A stretch of 64,000 bases of DNA from Takakia lepidozioides. Lineage: Eukaryota > Streptophyta > Takakiopsida > Takakiales > Takakiaceae. Position 1 is the first letter of the stretch; each line of letters begins with the position of its first letter. Where the stretch lies: assembly GCA_030704615.1 (NCBI GenBank), contig CM060731.1:55966756-56030755 (forward strand). Direction: 5' to 3'. A model generated the notes under the pieces. It was not told the DNA's origin. It ran no database searches and was given only the letters and a program-made list of their open reading frames with translations. Below, piece after piece: positions 1 through 11,254 of this stretch. Position numbers and translations under genes: made by a program.

Positions 1-108
1 CAAATACCCGCCTTACGGTGAGGGAGGCCTTGCTCTCATTTTGCTCTTCACTCTTCTCTGTTGTGCCCATCTCCTCCCTGCTTTGAGTTCGTGCTGTGTC
101 GTGAGGCC

Positions 109-660
109 ATGTCGTGCCCGAATCACATCTATCGACGCCAGACGGGAGTCATTTTCCCGAAAGCAGACGACATCATTGTCTTCCTGGATGTTTACAGGGA
201 CGATCCTCGACTTGTCCAGCTGAGAGCAATGGAGTTTCTTCCAAGATTGCACGATTCTCCTGGACCCCGGCTGGGGAGCAGGTGGTTCCTACGCATCATG
301 GACCTGGACTTTCCGCATGTGTGGGAGCCGAACAGATCACGCACAGCGTTGTTGTATCGCTGGAATTGTTGCGAGTGGACGTATGATGAGTGCATAGGTG
401 AAAACTTTACGCGTGGACGGACTGGCTCGGAAAGTGGGGACATTCTCTTCAGTTATGAGGATGAGGAGGAGGGGAACACAGGGCCCACTGTGAAAATGTC
501 CTTCTACCAAGGGGGCGCTATCGATAAACACGACATCCTCGTTAGTTTCAACCGGGCGACAGAAACCACTGACATTTTGTTCAAATATAGGCACCCGGTC
601 ACTGAGGAGGTCCTTGAGAGGCCAGTTCGAGTTCCTTCTTCTTGGGCGAGGGGACCATAG
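109..660 (+). CDS. hypothetical protein, 183 aa
   Basis: An open frame from ATG at 109 to TAG at 658; the frame is open further upstream to a TTG at 61, but 109 is the first ATG. I do not recognise the family. The protein is mixed in character, with an acidic stretch near residues 117-125 (YEDEEEG) and a charged C-terminal third; no signal peptide or membrane segment is visible. It lies about 450 bp beyond the 3' end of a Mutator-like transposase on the opposite strand, so it could be the second gene of the same transposon, a captured fragment or an ordinary small gene. Possible introns were not resolved. The function is unknown and the coding call is moderate to low. Confidence 0.4.
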   Translation: MSCPNHIYRRQTGVIFPKADDIIVFLDVYRDDPRLVQLRAMEFLPRLHDSPGPRLGSRWFLRIMDLDFPHVWEPNRSRTALLYRWNCCEWTYDECIGENFTRGRTGSESGDILFSYEDEEEGNTGPTVKMSFYQGGAIDKHDILVSFNRATETTDILFKYRHPVTEEVLERPVRVPSSWARGP

Positions 661-1118
661 GTCTTGCATGCTAGAGTAGACATGTTTCAACTTGCTGACA
701 CTCATGGCACATACATTTTCATTCAGAAATCAAGCAGCTTCCCTGTGCCATATGGGGAATATACAGGCTTCGATAATCTTCTGTTAATGTTATTTGCAAT
801 TCACTGCCAGTATGCTGGGACGTGTCATTTGTCGTATGGATTGCTGTTTGCACAAGGTGCAGTATGCAAATGCTGGAATGTGCAGTAGGACCCTTCCCAC
901 TGGGACACAGAACTAGCAATCTTGTAAAGGCATCACATTTGCAGAACAGTAACAATGTATTTGTAGCAAATTGGAGTCTTCTCATAAAGGTGGACGAAAT
1001 TCACATGTAGCCATGGCGATTGCTGGCACCACCAAGTGTATAATTCCTCACAAAAAAATAGGGTGCAAGAAGATGAATGTAATATAATTGCCACTTTCTC
1101 CTTCCCGAATGTGGAATG
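661..1118. other. no feature recognised
   Basis: Non-repetitive sequence between the orphan ORF and the transposase remnant. Only short unsupported frames are present and no RNA gene or clear repeat is seen. Confidence 0.4.
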
Positions 1119-4100
1119 TCAAGCAGTCCGACCAGTATCCTGCGTAGGGCCTTGTGCAGCTCGTTGAAACTCAGTGTTGGAGCATGGGATGAAGACGTCC
1201 ACTGCGGATATGCAACTCATGCGCTTCATAAAATGTAATAAAGGTGTTTGCAGGGACGTATGCTGCATTCCTCGATTCCATAACAAGGAAGTCCTCACAG
1301 TTGCAAGCTGGGTACTGTGAAACCGTGATTGCATACACGACACTGCGCGCAGCAGACCCGGCTGTTGACAACTGAAATATGCGCCCCATCCGGGGTGAGG
1401 AACATCCCTGCAACCTTGCACTATGCAGGGCATTGCAAGAGCGTTGGCCATCCTGGTGTCGTTCGCCTTTGTTGGTGGCCGCCGTCTTTTCAGTTTACCC
1501 CACGATGGGTGGGCCAAGCTGCGGGTCACCCACCGGTATGCGGGGCGAAGAGCTTCTCGTGGAGGAGGATGACGATTGGGAATTGGATTTCGTGGAACGT
1601 CTGTCCTCTCCACCAGTCGAAAACCTGTACTTCCTAGAGCGTCTGCCTCCTCCAGGGTAAGATTGTACCAGTTGCCACAGCCAGACTGCCGGTGGTTCAG
1701 GCATGCCTTGTACACCATACTTGGGCTTGCCGAACACACACGACATGATGTCGTGCCTGCAGAACCAAAACTCCTTCAGTGTGGCCTCCACAAACTTTGC
1801 GCACACAAATCTCCCTGTGAAGCAAGGGCAGCACACCGCCCTGCGGGCTCCTCCGAATCATCTCATTGCATCTCTGGTTGGTGTCGACACGAACAGCACA
1901 ACATTTGCCACGAAATGTCGGACGGGTCCATGCAATTCTCCACTGCGAGGCCGACACATCTCGCTCCACGATTGGAATGTTGTATTGGGTAACGAAAACA
2001 GGAGCAACATGCCCATCCTCGGCATGTTGTCCCGAGTCTGGCAGCGATTCCATGGATGCTGCAGGAGAGGGGGTACGAGTCCTGCTTCGTGGAGGCGTGG
2101 GACGCAACATCGTTGCGCCCCGAGGTTGAGTGCGGATGTTCATATCTGATCTCCATGAATCCCCATCCCCTCCGGGCATGTCCTCAATTCTTCTCTCACC
2201 GGCCGGCTGCGGACATCGCCCTCCAGGCAGTTCCCCCGACTGTGTAACGGCGTTGACCTTATAGTTTCCCGCAATGCAGCAGTCCATTTTTTGGGATCGG
2301 TCGAACGATGCGCCGCCCTCATCAGCATCTCCTGCCTGTCTGGTCCGATACCCCATTGCTTTCCTCCCAGAAACTGGTAGTAATGAGATTGTTGCATGAT
2401 GGCCCTCACAATATCTTCTGTTGTTGCTGTCAACATGTCAACGAGATGTGCTGCAGGGAAGCACGCCAGGAAGAGTGCACCGATTCGGCCATGTTCGTCG
2501 TCGCATATCCGTGTCATCCTCCAAGCTCATGTCCTGTTGAAGGAAATTAGATATGTCACTGATTGTGGAGAATGTCCAAGCACAAAACAGAAATTGTCAA
2601 GTACAGAAATGTGTTACCTGTCTCATGTAGTCTCCAAACTGGCGGAATCTATAATGCCACCACGCAAGCCACGTTTGCAGTTCTGGCTGATCTTTCACAT
2701 CACTGCCCCCCTGAAGACACCCACCAGGCGCGTATGGTTGCAAACTCGGTCTCCGCCTCGTCGATGGAATTCGCATTTTTCCACGCTAGGCACATACTGA
2801 TATGATCCTGCCGGTGGCGTGACGCCACGAACCTTTTCGTGTTTTGCGTCAAACTCTGCATGAAGTGGAACCCGCAAGATCTCTCCTTTCCTTCCATTGG
2901 AGTCTTTGGGTCGTCCCCATATACCCTCCTAACTGCAGCCCAGTTTGCCTGGGCATTGTCAGCCATGAAGCCCCTAAAATCGGGAGGGGCAACTTGGCTC
3001 TCGCCATTTGCTCATTAATTCCGCGCCACATATGCAACTCCGAATCTGTGTCTTCTCCCTTCATTTCGCAGATAGCAATGGTCATCAACTTTCTGCAATG
3101 TGGGTCGTATACATGTGCCCCCATTGTCACCCAATCGTGGTTGGTAATTCGCCGGATGTGGTCAAACATGACCCAACAATTTGAGAGGTCTCCACTGGTC
3201 ATCCGCTTCACCAAATCGACGCCGCTCCCCGGTCCGCACGTTGACATCTTAAATATGAAGCACCTGTCCATCTCCGAGCCTTGACCAGGAAAGAAGCTGC
3301 CTTGGATGAAGTCGTAGCCGCATGTGCGTTTCACTTCCAAGATGGAGTGCATGTCTGATCCTCTTCCGATTCGTTTCTTGCAGCTGACAATGTGGTTCTT
3401 GACATTGGGGCTGCACACATGGGAGACAGCTTCCAGCAGGTCCTTCATGTCCCCCTCGCCCAGCTTCTCTCTTGTGCTTCCGTCCTCCGACATTATTCTG
3501 CCAATTGCAATCCTATGTGCCGATGCGAGCTGTATCTGCTTTGGTTTTGCACCCGGCCTCAACCTCACCTCCTCCTTGATAATATCCTGGGCTTGTTGAA
3601 AAGCGACTCTGCAATTGCCTCTGGCGAGGGGGTGCTCATGCTTTCCGATGTGAATGCATGCTCTGGTGCACGCTGGGCCGACGGTCCCGACGTAGTACTG
3701 CTTGGCGTTGCACACTGCCATGCACGTAGGGGCTGCGTTGCAATGGGCACACTTTGAACGTCCCTGCATGAACTCTACCTTGAGGCCAAAGGGGTCGACG
3801 AATTGCCCAATCCAGTCAGTCTCATTCCTGGTGCCTTTGCTAGTGTAATGGTAACATGTGCTCGAGAAACATTTAAGATGCCCAGCACACAATACATATC
3901 TCACTCGAACTCCATCACCCAGGTTGGACGATGAAGTTTTGGTTGACACACCAAGGGTGGCCGTCATGTTTCCTGTTCATTCCTGCGAGCATGCCGTCTA
4001 GGCCTGCGCCTGCCGGCACTGGAGGGAACTCGTAGATAGCATCCCATCCACAACATCAGGCAAAGTTTCCACAGAATGGATTGGAGTTTTGTCGTAATCA

Positions 4101-4705
4101 AGCCTAAGAAGGTCACTGGAGCGGGGGAACCCGTTGTCTTCATCCTCCGCAATATGTCGATTACTGAGCGGACGGAAGTTGAGTCGGACGGTGATGCTGA
4201 ACACACTCCTAGTGACGGACGACTTCGAAACATACGATGGAAGGACCATACAGTCTTCATCGTCACTTGATAAGTCCTGGACGACTGTTTCCCTGTTTTC
4301 CTGGATTTCCCTTTTCACATGTTTTGGGCTTCTCTGCTTGTGAAGAGGTGCCAACATCCTTCACATCTTGCACGCCAGACCCTCTTGTGGAAGGAGGATC
4401 AACCAAGTTCCAGCGTGGGAACTCTTTAGGCACGATTTCACCAATGGCACTGTACCGGATGGATTCAGAAGCTGGGAGCCGCCACTCTTTGCCTTTTCCG
4501 AAATCTGCATGCAGAATGACGGCACTTTCCACAAAATTTCCATAAGCATCCTTCGTCTCCTCTTCCAAAAACACCGTTCCAGGGCGGAGCCCGAACTTCA
4601 CACACAGTACTGCTCAGTGACAATCGCAAATCCTTGGTCGCAGGGTATTTTAGCTTTCAGAGAATCAGGATAGAAGTACACGTTGACCCAAACACGGGAG
4701 TCCAT
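1119..4705 (-). pseudogene. Mutator-like (MULE) transposase, frameshifted
   Basis: Transposase remnant reading leftward from ATG at 4705 (MDSRVWVNVYFYPD). The longest clean stretch is 3967-2849, 372 codons. It has a Cys/His-rich segment (CAHC ... KQYYV ... HIGKHEHP) like the zinc module of MULE transposases, then a DDE-type core whose conserved block continues in another frame as FMADNAQANW and ERSCGFHFMQSL (about 2970-2830). Near the C-terminus (1340-1240) is a SWIM-type zinc finger: PACNCEDFL, then, after a one-base shift, CKHLYYIL. A GT-AG intron fits 2617-2534. Breaks of one base occur near 4610, 2996, 2705 (a run of six G) and 1255. The SWIM finger plus this core support MULE; I have not located the terminal repeats or target duplication. 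Confidence 0.7.
2534..2617 (-). other. putative GT-AG intron in the MULE transposase
   Basis: On the minus strand the coding sequence ends in ...ACAG followed by GTAAC, and an AT-rich 84-nt segment ends in TTCAACAG before coding sequence resumes at 2533. The donor, acceptor and pyrimidine-rich tract are all canonical. Confidence 0.5.
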
Positions 4706-4950
4706 TTTGAAGACGGGACCTCTCGGTACGCTCCGCAGCGAAGTCCTGCAATGAGAAGAGTGTGTCCTACCTAATACACAAATGATTTTCTGGAGGATTC
4801 CGTATCCAACATGATGGGTGATCAGTGCACGTAAAGATGAAGGTGTGTAACGTACGTTAAAAAAACAGACAAAACAGCAAGTTCACATCGGATTTTGGTG
4901 CCTGAATTGTAATGTACAACCACTTGGGGTACAATAAATCGGGCCTTCCA
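4706..4950. other. 5' flank of MULE transposase
   Basis: This interval lies between the transposase start and the first palindrome of the array, so it should contain the promoter. I see no convincing TATA element. Confidence 0.3.
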
Positions 4951-5908
4951 TGAATTTCGGCACCGAAATCTGGATGAACATCTCTTGTCATGTAACAGCT
5001 TTGGAAGCCAAGGGATGAATTTCTGGCAACAGAAATCGTAATTTGTTTACCTCATTAACTGACCAAGCACCCAACGGATGGATTTCGGTGCCGAAATCGG
5101 ATGAACTTCTTCTTCATTAAATTGTATCTGCACATATGGGTTGAATTTAGATGCCAAAATACGGATAAATGTGTTCCTGATTACAGTCGTGATTGACCAC
5201 GTGTCCGGATATCGCCCGACTTCCGAATGACAGTAATCCCGATTCGGCAGAATGGATGTATTTCGGCGCCGAAATTATTCTTCATCTCCTTTTCCGACCC
5301 TAATTCTGCTGCTCTGCGTATGGATTTCGGTGCCAGAATTCATCGGAAGTCCTTTCTGTTTTTATTTTTCTTTGGCGACAGATGAACTTTGGCGCCGAAT
5401 CTCATCCAAGTACCTCCTTTTAATGTCCTTTTTCTCGAGAGCAATGAATTTCGGCGGCCGAAATTCAATCCCGATTTTTATTTTTTTCTTCGCGAGCATT
5501 GAATTTCGCGGCCGAAATTCAGTCCAGTCCAGGAGATATTTTTTTTTTCCTTCGCGAGCAATGAATTTCGGCGCCGAAATTCATCCAGAGTCCTCCCGAA
5601 TTTTTTTTTTTCCTTCGCGAGCAAGAATTTCGGCGCCGAAATTCATCCGAAGTCCTCCAGAATTTTTTTTTTCTTCGCGAGCAATGAATTTCGGCGCCGA
5701 AATTTCAGCCGACTTCATCCCTCCAAAATCTTTCAGGGTTAGCGCCGGATTTTGGCGCCGAAATTCATCCAATGCCTTCCTTCCAATATTTATTTTCTTT
5801 TGAATGGATCAATTTCGGCGCCGAAATTCATCCTTACTGTCCGCAATGAGTAACTCTAATATTACATTTTCTATGCGACGGATGAATTTCGGCGCCGAAA
5901 TTCGTCCA
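4951..5908. repeat. palindrome array, about 62-bp period
   Basis: About fifteen copies of a palindrome whose core is TGAATTTCGGCGCCGAAATTCA, usually flanked by GGA and TCC. Centres fall near 4961, 5024, 5090, 5152, 5268, 5331, 5392, 5454, 5510, 5570, 5632, 5694, 5755, 5818 and 5893, a spacing close to 62 bp. Spacers are unrelated or T-rich. Copies at 5560-5830 are near perfect; those before 5200 are degraded. The array sits just upstream of a MULE transposase, so it is most likely the subterminal region of that transposon. Confidence 0.8.
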
Positions 5909-6256
5909 AACCCGGCCTTACTTTTTTGGCTTTTTGGATGATAATTTTCCATAAATCGTTGGAAATACCCCGTTCCGACGAATATAATAGGAATTTTCTG
6001 CATTTAATGGAGAAATCGGCATATTAAACCACTTCTGTCAAAATTATTTGTCATTTTAGCCGTTTTTTTTTTCATTTGAAACCGACCAGTATCCATGAAG
6101 TGGTCTTTTTCGCACGGACGTTGCCGCACATAAGTATAATTTCGGCGAAATTATAGTTAAATGTCCAGAATGGCAAGTCCAACAGCATGGACAGCATCCG
6201 TCAGGGCAATAATGGCGGCAAAGCATAGCATCGTGCCGATCTTAGTCTTCGCTCTG
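5909..6256. other. AT-rich stretch between palindrome blocks
   Basis: Mostly AT-rich sequence with only half-palindromes (for example TTTCGGCGAAAT near 6140). No gene is seen. Confidence 0.35.
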
Positions 6257-6661
6257 GATGAATTTCGGCGCCGAAATATGGATGATTTCACCTCGTCTAC
6301 GCGCGGACGGACATATTCGTAATGAATTTCGGCGCCGAAATATGGATAATATGTGCCGAAATGCAGCCGTTTCCGTTGTCCCGGAATTAATTCCGGCTCC
6401 GATATCCCACCGACAGGTTTGCTCATGACGAATTGAGGACTTGGGAAGCGATGATTTCGGCGCGAAATATGGATGAAATGTGCCGAAGTGGCAGCCGTTT
6501 CCGTTGTCCCGGAATTAATTCCGGCTCCGATAATCCCACCGACAGGTTTGCTCATGACGAATGAGGACTTGGGAAGCGATGAATTGCGGCGCCGAAATTT
6601 GTAAGTTTGTGTATGAAAGCACTTGAATAGGATGAATTCGGCGCCGAAATTCATCCGTCCG
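6257..6661. repeat. second palindrome block with a 130-bp duplication
   Basis: More copies of the GGCGCC-centred palindrome near 6266, 6328, 6458, 6588 and 6645. Within it, a segment of about 130 bp ending in GACTTGGGAAGCGATGA is present twice in tandem (about 6335-6458 and 6465-6588). The block runs up to the assembly gap, so its true right limit is unknown. Confidence 0.7.
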
Positions 6662-6691
6662 CTGATGAAACGTACCGACCTGACTGTTGAA

Positions 6692-7191
6692 NNNNNNNNN
6701 NNNNNNNNNNNNNNNNNNNNNNNNNNNNNNNNNNNNNNNNNNNNNNNNNNNNNNNNNNNNNNNNNNNNNNNNNNNNNNNNNNNNNNNNNNNNNNNNNNNN
6801 NNNNNNNNNNNNNNNNNNNNNNNNNNNNNNNNNNNNNNNNNNNNNNNNNNNNNNNNNNNNNNNNNNNNNNNNNNNNNNNNNNNNNNNNNNNNNNNNNNNN
6901 NNNNNNNNNNNNNNNNNNNNNNNNNNNNNNNNNNNNNNNNNNNNNNNNNNNNNNNNNNNNNNNNNNNNNNNNNNNNNNNNNNNNNNNNNNNNNNNNNNNN
7001 NNNNNNNNNNNNNNNNNNNNNNNNNNNNNNNNNNNNNNNNNNNNNNNNNNNNNNNNNNNNNNNNNNNNNNNNNNNNNNNNNNNNNNNNNNNNNNNNNNNN
7101 NNNNNNNNNNNNNNNNNNNNNNNNNNNNNNNNNNNNNNNNNNNNNNNNNNNNNNNNNNNNNNNNNNNNNNNNNNNNNNNNNNNNNNNNNNN
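6692..7191. other. assembly gap (500 N)
   Basis: Exactly 500 unknown bases, a conventional placeholder length. Open frames reported across it have no meaning. The left side is transposon palindromes and the right side an LTR-element end, so two unrelated elements meet inside the gap. Confidence 0.98.
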
Positions 7192-7575
7192 TTCAGCGTT
7201 TACAGCAAGTTTTAAAATATAAACTTCCAGACATGGTAGGACAACATTGTATGCCCCAGAGGATTCCACAAAAAGTTTGACAATTAAAACACCTGAGAGG
7301 CGATGAGGATTCTGATACAACTGTTTCTTCAGCGGACTCTTTTGACATGGGAGAAGACTATGCAATTCAGATGGCAGAAAAGAAGAAACGGGGGTCTCTT
7401 ATGCCTGAAAGGTTACCTCGATATCAGCCTCCAGAGGGCCTCACATATCCAGGTAGTGTTCAATCATCTCCGTCAACCAGTGACAGACCTCGGGCTCGTA
7501 CACACAGTCCGCCACGAAACTCTCAACGTCAGAAAGGTGCTCGCTCACAAAGGTTTGCTAATCCCAATAAGTAAA
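7192..7575 (+). pseudogene. LTR-retrotransposon polyprotein C-terminus (fragment)
   Basis: The last stretch of a retroelement polyprotein, entering from the gap and ending in ...RFANPNK and TAA at about 7572. One in-frame TGA occurs at 7278. The sequence is hydrophilic with a basic Ser/Pro-rich tail (residue pattern ...SPPRNSQRQKGARSQR). It ends about 35 bp before the LTR, the usual position of the integrase C-terminus, which is the reason for the call; no catalytic motif is present in the part left of the gap. Confidence 0.5.
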
Positions 7576-7595
7576 CCGTGAGGACACGGCTTTTT

Positions 7596-7610
7596 GAGAG
7601 GGGAAGGGGT
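7596..7610 (+). other. polypurine tract of the + LTR element
   Basis: GAGAGGGGAAGGGG lies directly upstream of the LTR start, as expected for the plus-strand primer of reverse transcription. Confidence 0.6.
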
Positions 7611-7612
7611 AA

Positions 7613-8643
7613 TGTTAGAGGACTGGCTGGGACTTAGACACTTATACGGGATCTGTGGGGTACCCTTAATTTTGCACAGATTGAGACCAATAGGAGCCTT
7701 AGGGGTGACAGCAGCGCACTTTAGGGGGGGGGGGGGGGGGTGGGTGACACCGCCCGTCACAGCCAACACAGCCAACACAGCCGACACAGCCAGACACAGT
7801 CAACACAGCTCGTCACAGCCCGACACAGCCCATCACAGCCAACACAGCCCGTCACAGCCGACACAGCCACACAGCCAGTCACAGCCCGACACAGCCAAAC
7901 ACAGTCGCACAGCCAGTCACAGCCCGACACAGCCGATCACAGCCGGTCACAGTTTCACACAACCAGTCACAGCTTGACACAGCTGTCACGACCATAGGGA
8001 ACGGATAGCCGGACAAGAAACGACTGTGGGGAACAACACCTGCGAATGGAACATGTTAGTTCACGGACGACAGTTAGTGAGGGAAACGGTTAGAACAACG
8101 GGTAGGAAGATAAAGCTAGAAGCAAGGACTGAAGGGGGGATTATTCTTGGAAGCACTTCTTGGGGAAGACTTCGGACATCACTGGGGGAAAGGAGGAGAG
8201 AGCGTATCTCTGAGCAGAAAGATGGAGAACACGGAGTAGGAGGAGGAGCTGTTGATGCTTAATGAATGCAGGCAATAGAATTGTAATGTAGAGCAGATTA
8301 GAGACTCCATGGCTTCAGCCTGATACTTGATAGATATTAATCTGATACACACCTCATACTCACACTGTGTAGAGAGATCTGAGTGAAGCTGTGGAATGAA
8401 TTGATGGGTTGATGGAATCCGATAAATTGATGAAGCAAACTGATACTTAATTACCAGCAGTAAGGTAACTAGCTAACATGAATGCGGGAAGGAAAACAAA
8501 TAGGAAACACCCCCATGATACACTAGCTGTAGGTCATGACTGATTGTTCTGAGCGGGCTGAGTACTTAGAGATTTCCAACTCTTCTATCTTGGAGTTTCC
8601 GCCTCGGATAGTGAAGGGATGGGTGAGTAAAAGCTGCGCGACA
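7613..8643 (+). mobile_element. 3' LTR of a retrotransposon, + orientation
   Basis: A 1031-bp LTR beginning TGTTAGAGG and ending GCGACA. It is the reverse complement of the LTR at 10462-11362: both share the GGGGTACCCTTAATTTT block, a G homopolymer, a CACAGC-rich repeat, the TCACGACCATA block and the terminal 110 bp. The G run is 17 here and 30 in the other copy. An ATG at 8537 inside the LTR opens the leader frame described for the opposite copy. Confidence 0.8.
7742..7985 (+). repeat. CACAGCC-type degenerate microsatellite in LTR
   Basis: About 30 tandem, imperfect units based on (A/T)CACAGCC(C/A)A, interspersed as ACACAGCC and GTCACAGCC. It lies within the LTR and has a shorter counterpart at 11090-11215 in the inverted copy. 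Confidence 0.85.
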
Positions 8644-9852
8644 GTCTTCTGTAAACCTGGTGCTGGTACAGCAGCCAGCTTTTTCATCATCAATTCCATC
8701 TTTTCCATATACTCCTCAACAGTTTCATGCTTCTTTTGCTTTAACTGTTGTAAACTTCCTTACACTTCATCCTCAGTTTTACTTGTCCTAAACCTATTTC
8801 GGAATGCTGTATTCAAGCCATTCCAGGTTAGGAAATGATTATCAGGGAATCTTGCATACCATTCACTTGCTTTCTTGATAAGTGAACAAGGAAACAATCT
8901 CATCTTGGCATCATCGCCATTCTCATTGTTCACTATACACATGTGCTCAAATTGGCTAATGTGTACATCGGGATCCCCTTTTCCTGAATATATTGGAAAA
9001 TGTGGTTTTGCCCGTGTTGGTTGTAACGCCATCTGAGGCCCTACCTTCTGCCCACTGACAGGTGCTTGCACCCTTGCTGGTGCTGGTCCTTGAGGACCTG
9101 TTGTTGTTGTGGTGGATCTTCCACCAAGTGGTGGCCCTTGAGCACTCCCTGCTACTGGCCCCACGATATTCACAGTATTCCCAGCTCCAGTTGCACTACT
9201 TCCCACACTCCCTGTCCCCCCAGAGCCAGATCCAGGCAGCCCGCCTGATCCCCCTGAGCCGACACCTTCGTTGGCCTGTGATCCAAGTGCTCTACTTGAT
9301 CCAGGTCCAACGGGTTGGGATGTCCTGGTTGTAGTCTGAACCTCAGCTGTTGGGTCTACTTCTTCATACTCTTCCTCTTCCAATTTCTTCTCTCTATTAG
9401 TTCTGCCCTTGGGTTTCTTCTTCACTCATGTAACTCAACTGCAATGGTGTTGGAGAGTCTGAACTCTCCGTTGGCTCTGCCACATCCTCTCCTCCTTCTT
9501 CACCTTCCGCTTCAGAAACTGGAGTTCCTGCTTTTGGTGTTCCATGCCAACTCTTATCAAAGATTTCTGTCAAATCTTTTATCCAGGGATGTACCTCAGA
9601 TCTTTCACCTCGTGATTGATCTTCTTCCCGTACCAATTCCCTTAATCTTTCTTGCAAAGAAAAAGAAGGAGTGACATCCAACTCTAGTTCTTCCGGTATG
9701 GGTGATGTACTCTCTGATCTTAATGGTGTGAGAGGTCCAGATGATTCCCCTATGTCTATTCCTCTCTCCCAAAGATATGGATAATTAGCTTTCAAATAGC
9801 TTTCTCTTTTTGCTGAATATCTTTGGCGTCTAGCTTCTCTTTCATCACTCAT
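8644..9852 (-). pseudogene. retrotransposon gag, frameshifted and truncated
   Basis: Gag of the minus-orientation element. A first frame runs from ATG 9852 to 9397 (MSDEREARRQRYSAKRESYLK), acidic and proline-rich; a second, overlapping it by 29 nt in another frame, runs 9425-8760 with a low-complexity Gly/Ser/Thr linker and then a capsid-like domain (HFPIYSGKGDPDVHISQFEH ... KKASEWYARFPDNHF ... FRNRFRTSKTEDEV) typical of retrotransposon gag. An in-frame TAA at 8760 interrupts it, after which about 40 more codons (ETVEEYMEKMELMMKKL) read to 8644, where the opposite-orientation LTR begins abruptly. The pol genes are absent from the window for this copy. Confidence 0.7.
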
Positions 9853-9873
9853 GTCCCATGTCTTTCATTTCTT

Positions 9874-10569
9874 TTAATGTGGCAATAACCAAAACTCTCT
9901 TTTGTAATATCTCTCGTATATGCCTGGGTTTCTTTCAAGCTTCAATGCACCCTTGGCTATACTAGAAGTCTCCGTTACCATATAACCATATGGCAAACAA
10001 GTCTGGAAAGTTGTTCTTGGTGTGAGTTTGATCCACAAAATATCCTTTGGAATCCAATTCTTTACCAGTACAAGCTCTTCATGCATATGAGTATAAACAT
10101 TCACCTTTCTTTCCTCCCAGCCTTCAAACTCTACTCGCTTAATGGATAGCAATGCTATCACATAAACCAGTGTTGATAACCAACGCGCTCTTCCTCTACA
10201 GGCCACCTGATAAATCTTTATCACTCCTTTCTCCAGACCCCATTCTGGGTCAGCATCATGCACTCTCTTAAGAATGTTTTCTTTACAACCGTCTGGCAAT
10301 TCCAAGAACCTCTGAAAGAATCGTTTGGACAATCTTTCCTTCTCAGTTTCACAAGGAATTTGATTCACATGAAATTCTTTAATTCTGCAACCACCATGAT
10401 CCCACCAGATGCCTGTCACATTTGGTTGTTCATGACCCAGTTCCCCAGTATGGTCGCCAAATGTCGCGCGGCTTTTACTCACCCATCCCTTCGCTATCCG
10501 AGGTGGGAACTCCAAGATAGAAGAGTTGGAAATTTCTAAGCACTCAGCCCGCTCAGAACAATCAGTCAT
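9874..10569 (-). CDS. LTR-to-leader ORF, 231 aa, upstream of gag
   Basis: A continuous frame from ATG 10569, inside the LTR, across the primer-binding site into the leader, stopping at 9874, only 22 bp before the gag ATG. The first 34 or so codons are LTR and PBS; the rest looks protein-like (ELPDGCKENILKRVHDADPE, VNVYTHMHEELVLVKNWIP). I recognise no family. A leader ORF of this size is unusual. The same ATG and N-terminal frame exist in the other LTR copy (8537). It might be an extra structural protein, an N-terminal gag extension or a chance open frame. Confidence 0.4.
   Translation of the reverse strand: MTDCSERAECLEISNSSILEFPPRIAKGWVSKSRATFGDHTGELGHEQPNVTGIWWDHGGCRIKEFHVNQIPCETEKERLSKRFFQRFLELPDGCKENILKRVHDADPEWGLEKGVIKIYQVACRGRARWLSTLVYVIALLSIKRVEFEGWEERKVNVYTHMHEELVLVKNWIPKDILWIKLTPRTTFQTCLPYGYMVTETSSIAKGALKLERNPGIYERYYKREFWLLPH
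10437..10460 (-). other. primer-binding site of the - LTR element
   Basis: Two bases inside the LTR end, the minus strand reads TGGCGACCATACTGGGGAAC. TGGCGNC-type starts are common tRNA-derived primer sites in plant Ty3-type elements; I cannot assign the tRNA from sequence alone. Confidence 0.5.
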
Positions 10570-11217
10570 GACCTACAGCTAGTGTATCATGGGGGTGTTT
10601 CCTATTTGTACTCCTTCCCGCATTCATGTTAACGAGTTACCTTACTATCTGCAATTAAGTATCAGTTTGCTTCAGAAATCTATCAAGTTCCATCCATTCA
10701 TTCCACAGCTTCACTCAGGTCTCTCTACACAGTGTGAGTATGAAGTATGTATCAGATTAATATCTATCAAGTATCAGGCTGAAGCCATGGTGTCTCTATT
10801 CTGCTCTACATTACAACTCTACTTCTTGCATTCAGCAAGTATCAACATATCGTTCTCCTCCTACTCCGTGCTAACCCTCTTTCTGCTCCAAGATCCGCTC
10901 TCCGCTTCATTTCCAAGTCGTGATCCTCTTCCCCAAAGTCCTTCCAGAAGTGATCCTTTTCCAGTCCTTGCTCCTGGCTTTATCTTCCTACCCGTTGTTC
11001 TAACCGTTTCCCTCACTAACCGTCATCCGTAAACTAACATGTTCCATTCGCAGATGTTGTTCCCTGTCCTGCTATCCGTTCCTTATGGTCGTGACAGCTG
11101 TGTCAAGCTGTGACTGGCTGTGCGACTGTGTTGGGTTGTGTCGGCTGTGTCGAGCTGTGACTGGCTGTGACGGCTATGTCTGGCTGTGTCGGCTGTGTCG
11201 GACTGTGACGGGCTGTG

Positions 11218-11254
<37 letters not shown>

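Noticed and set aside
3324-3757. + strand frames over the transposase
   Set aside because: Shadows of the conserved minus-strand MULE core.
5252-5803. 183-codon + frame with repeated FGAEI-type words
   Set aside because: Periodic translation of the palindrome array; no coding evidence.
6157-7365. 400-codon frames around 6.2-7.4 kb
   Set aside because: They run through the 500-N gap and palindromic DNA; not real coding.
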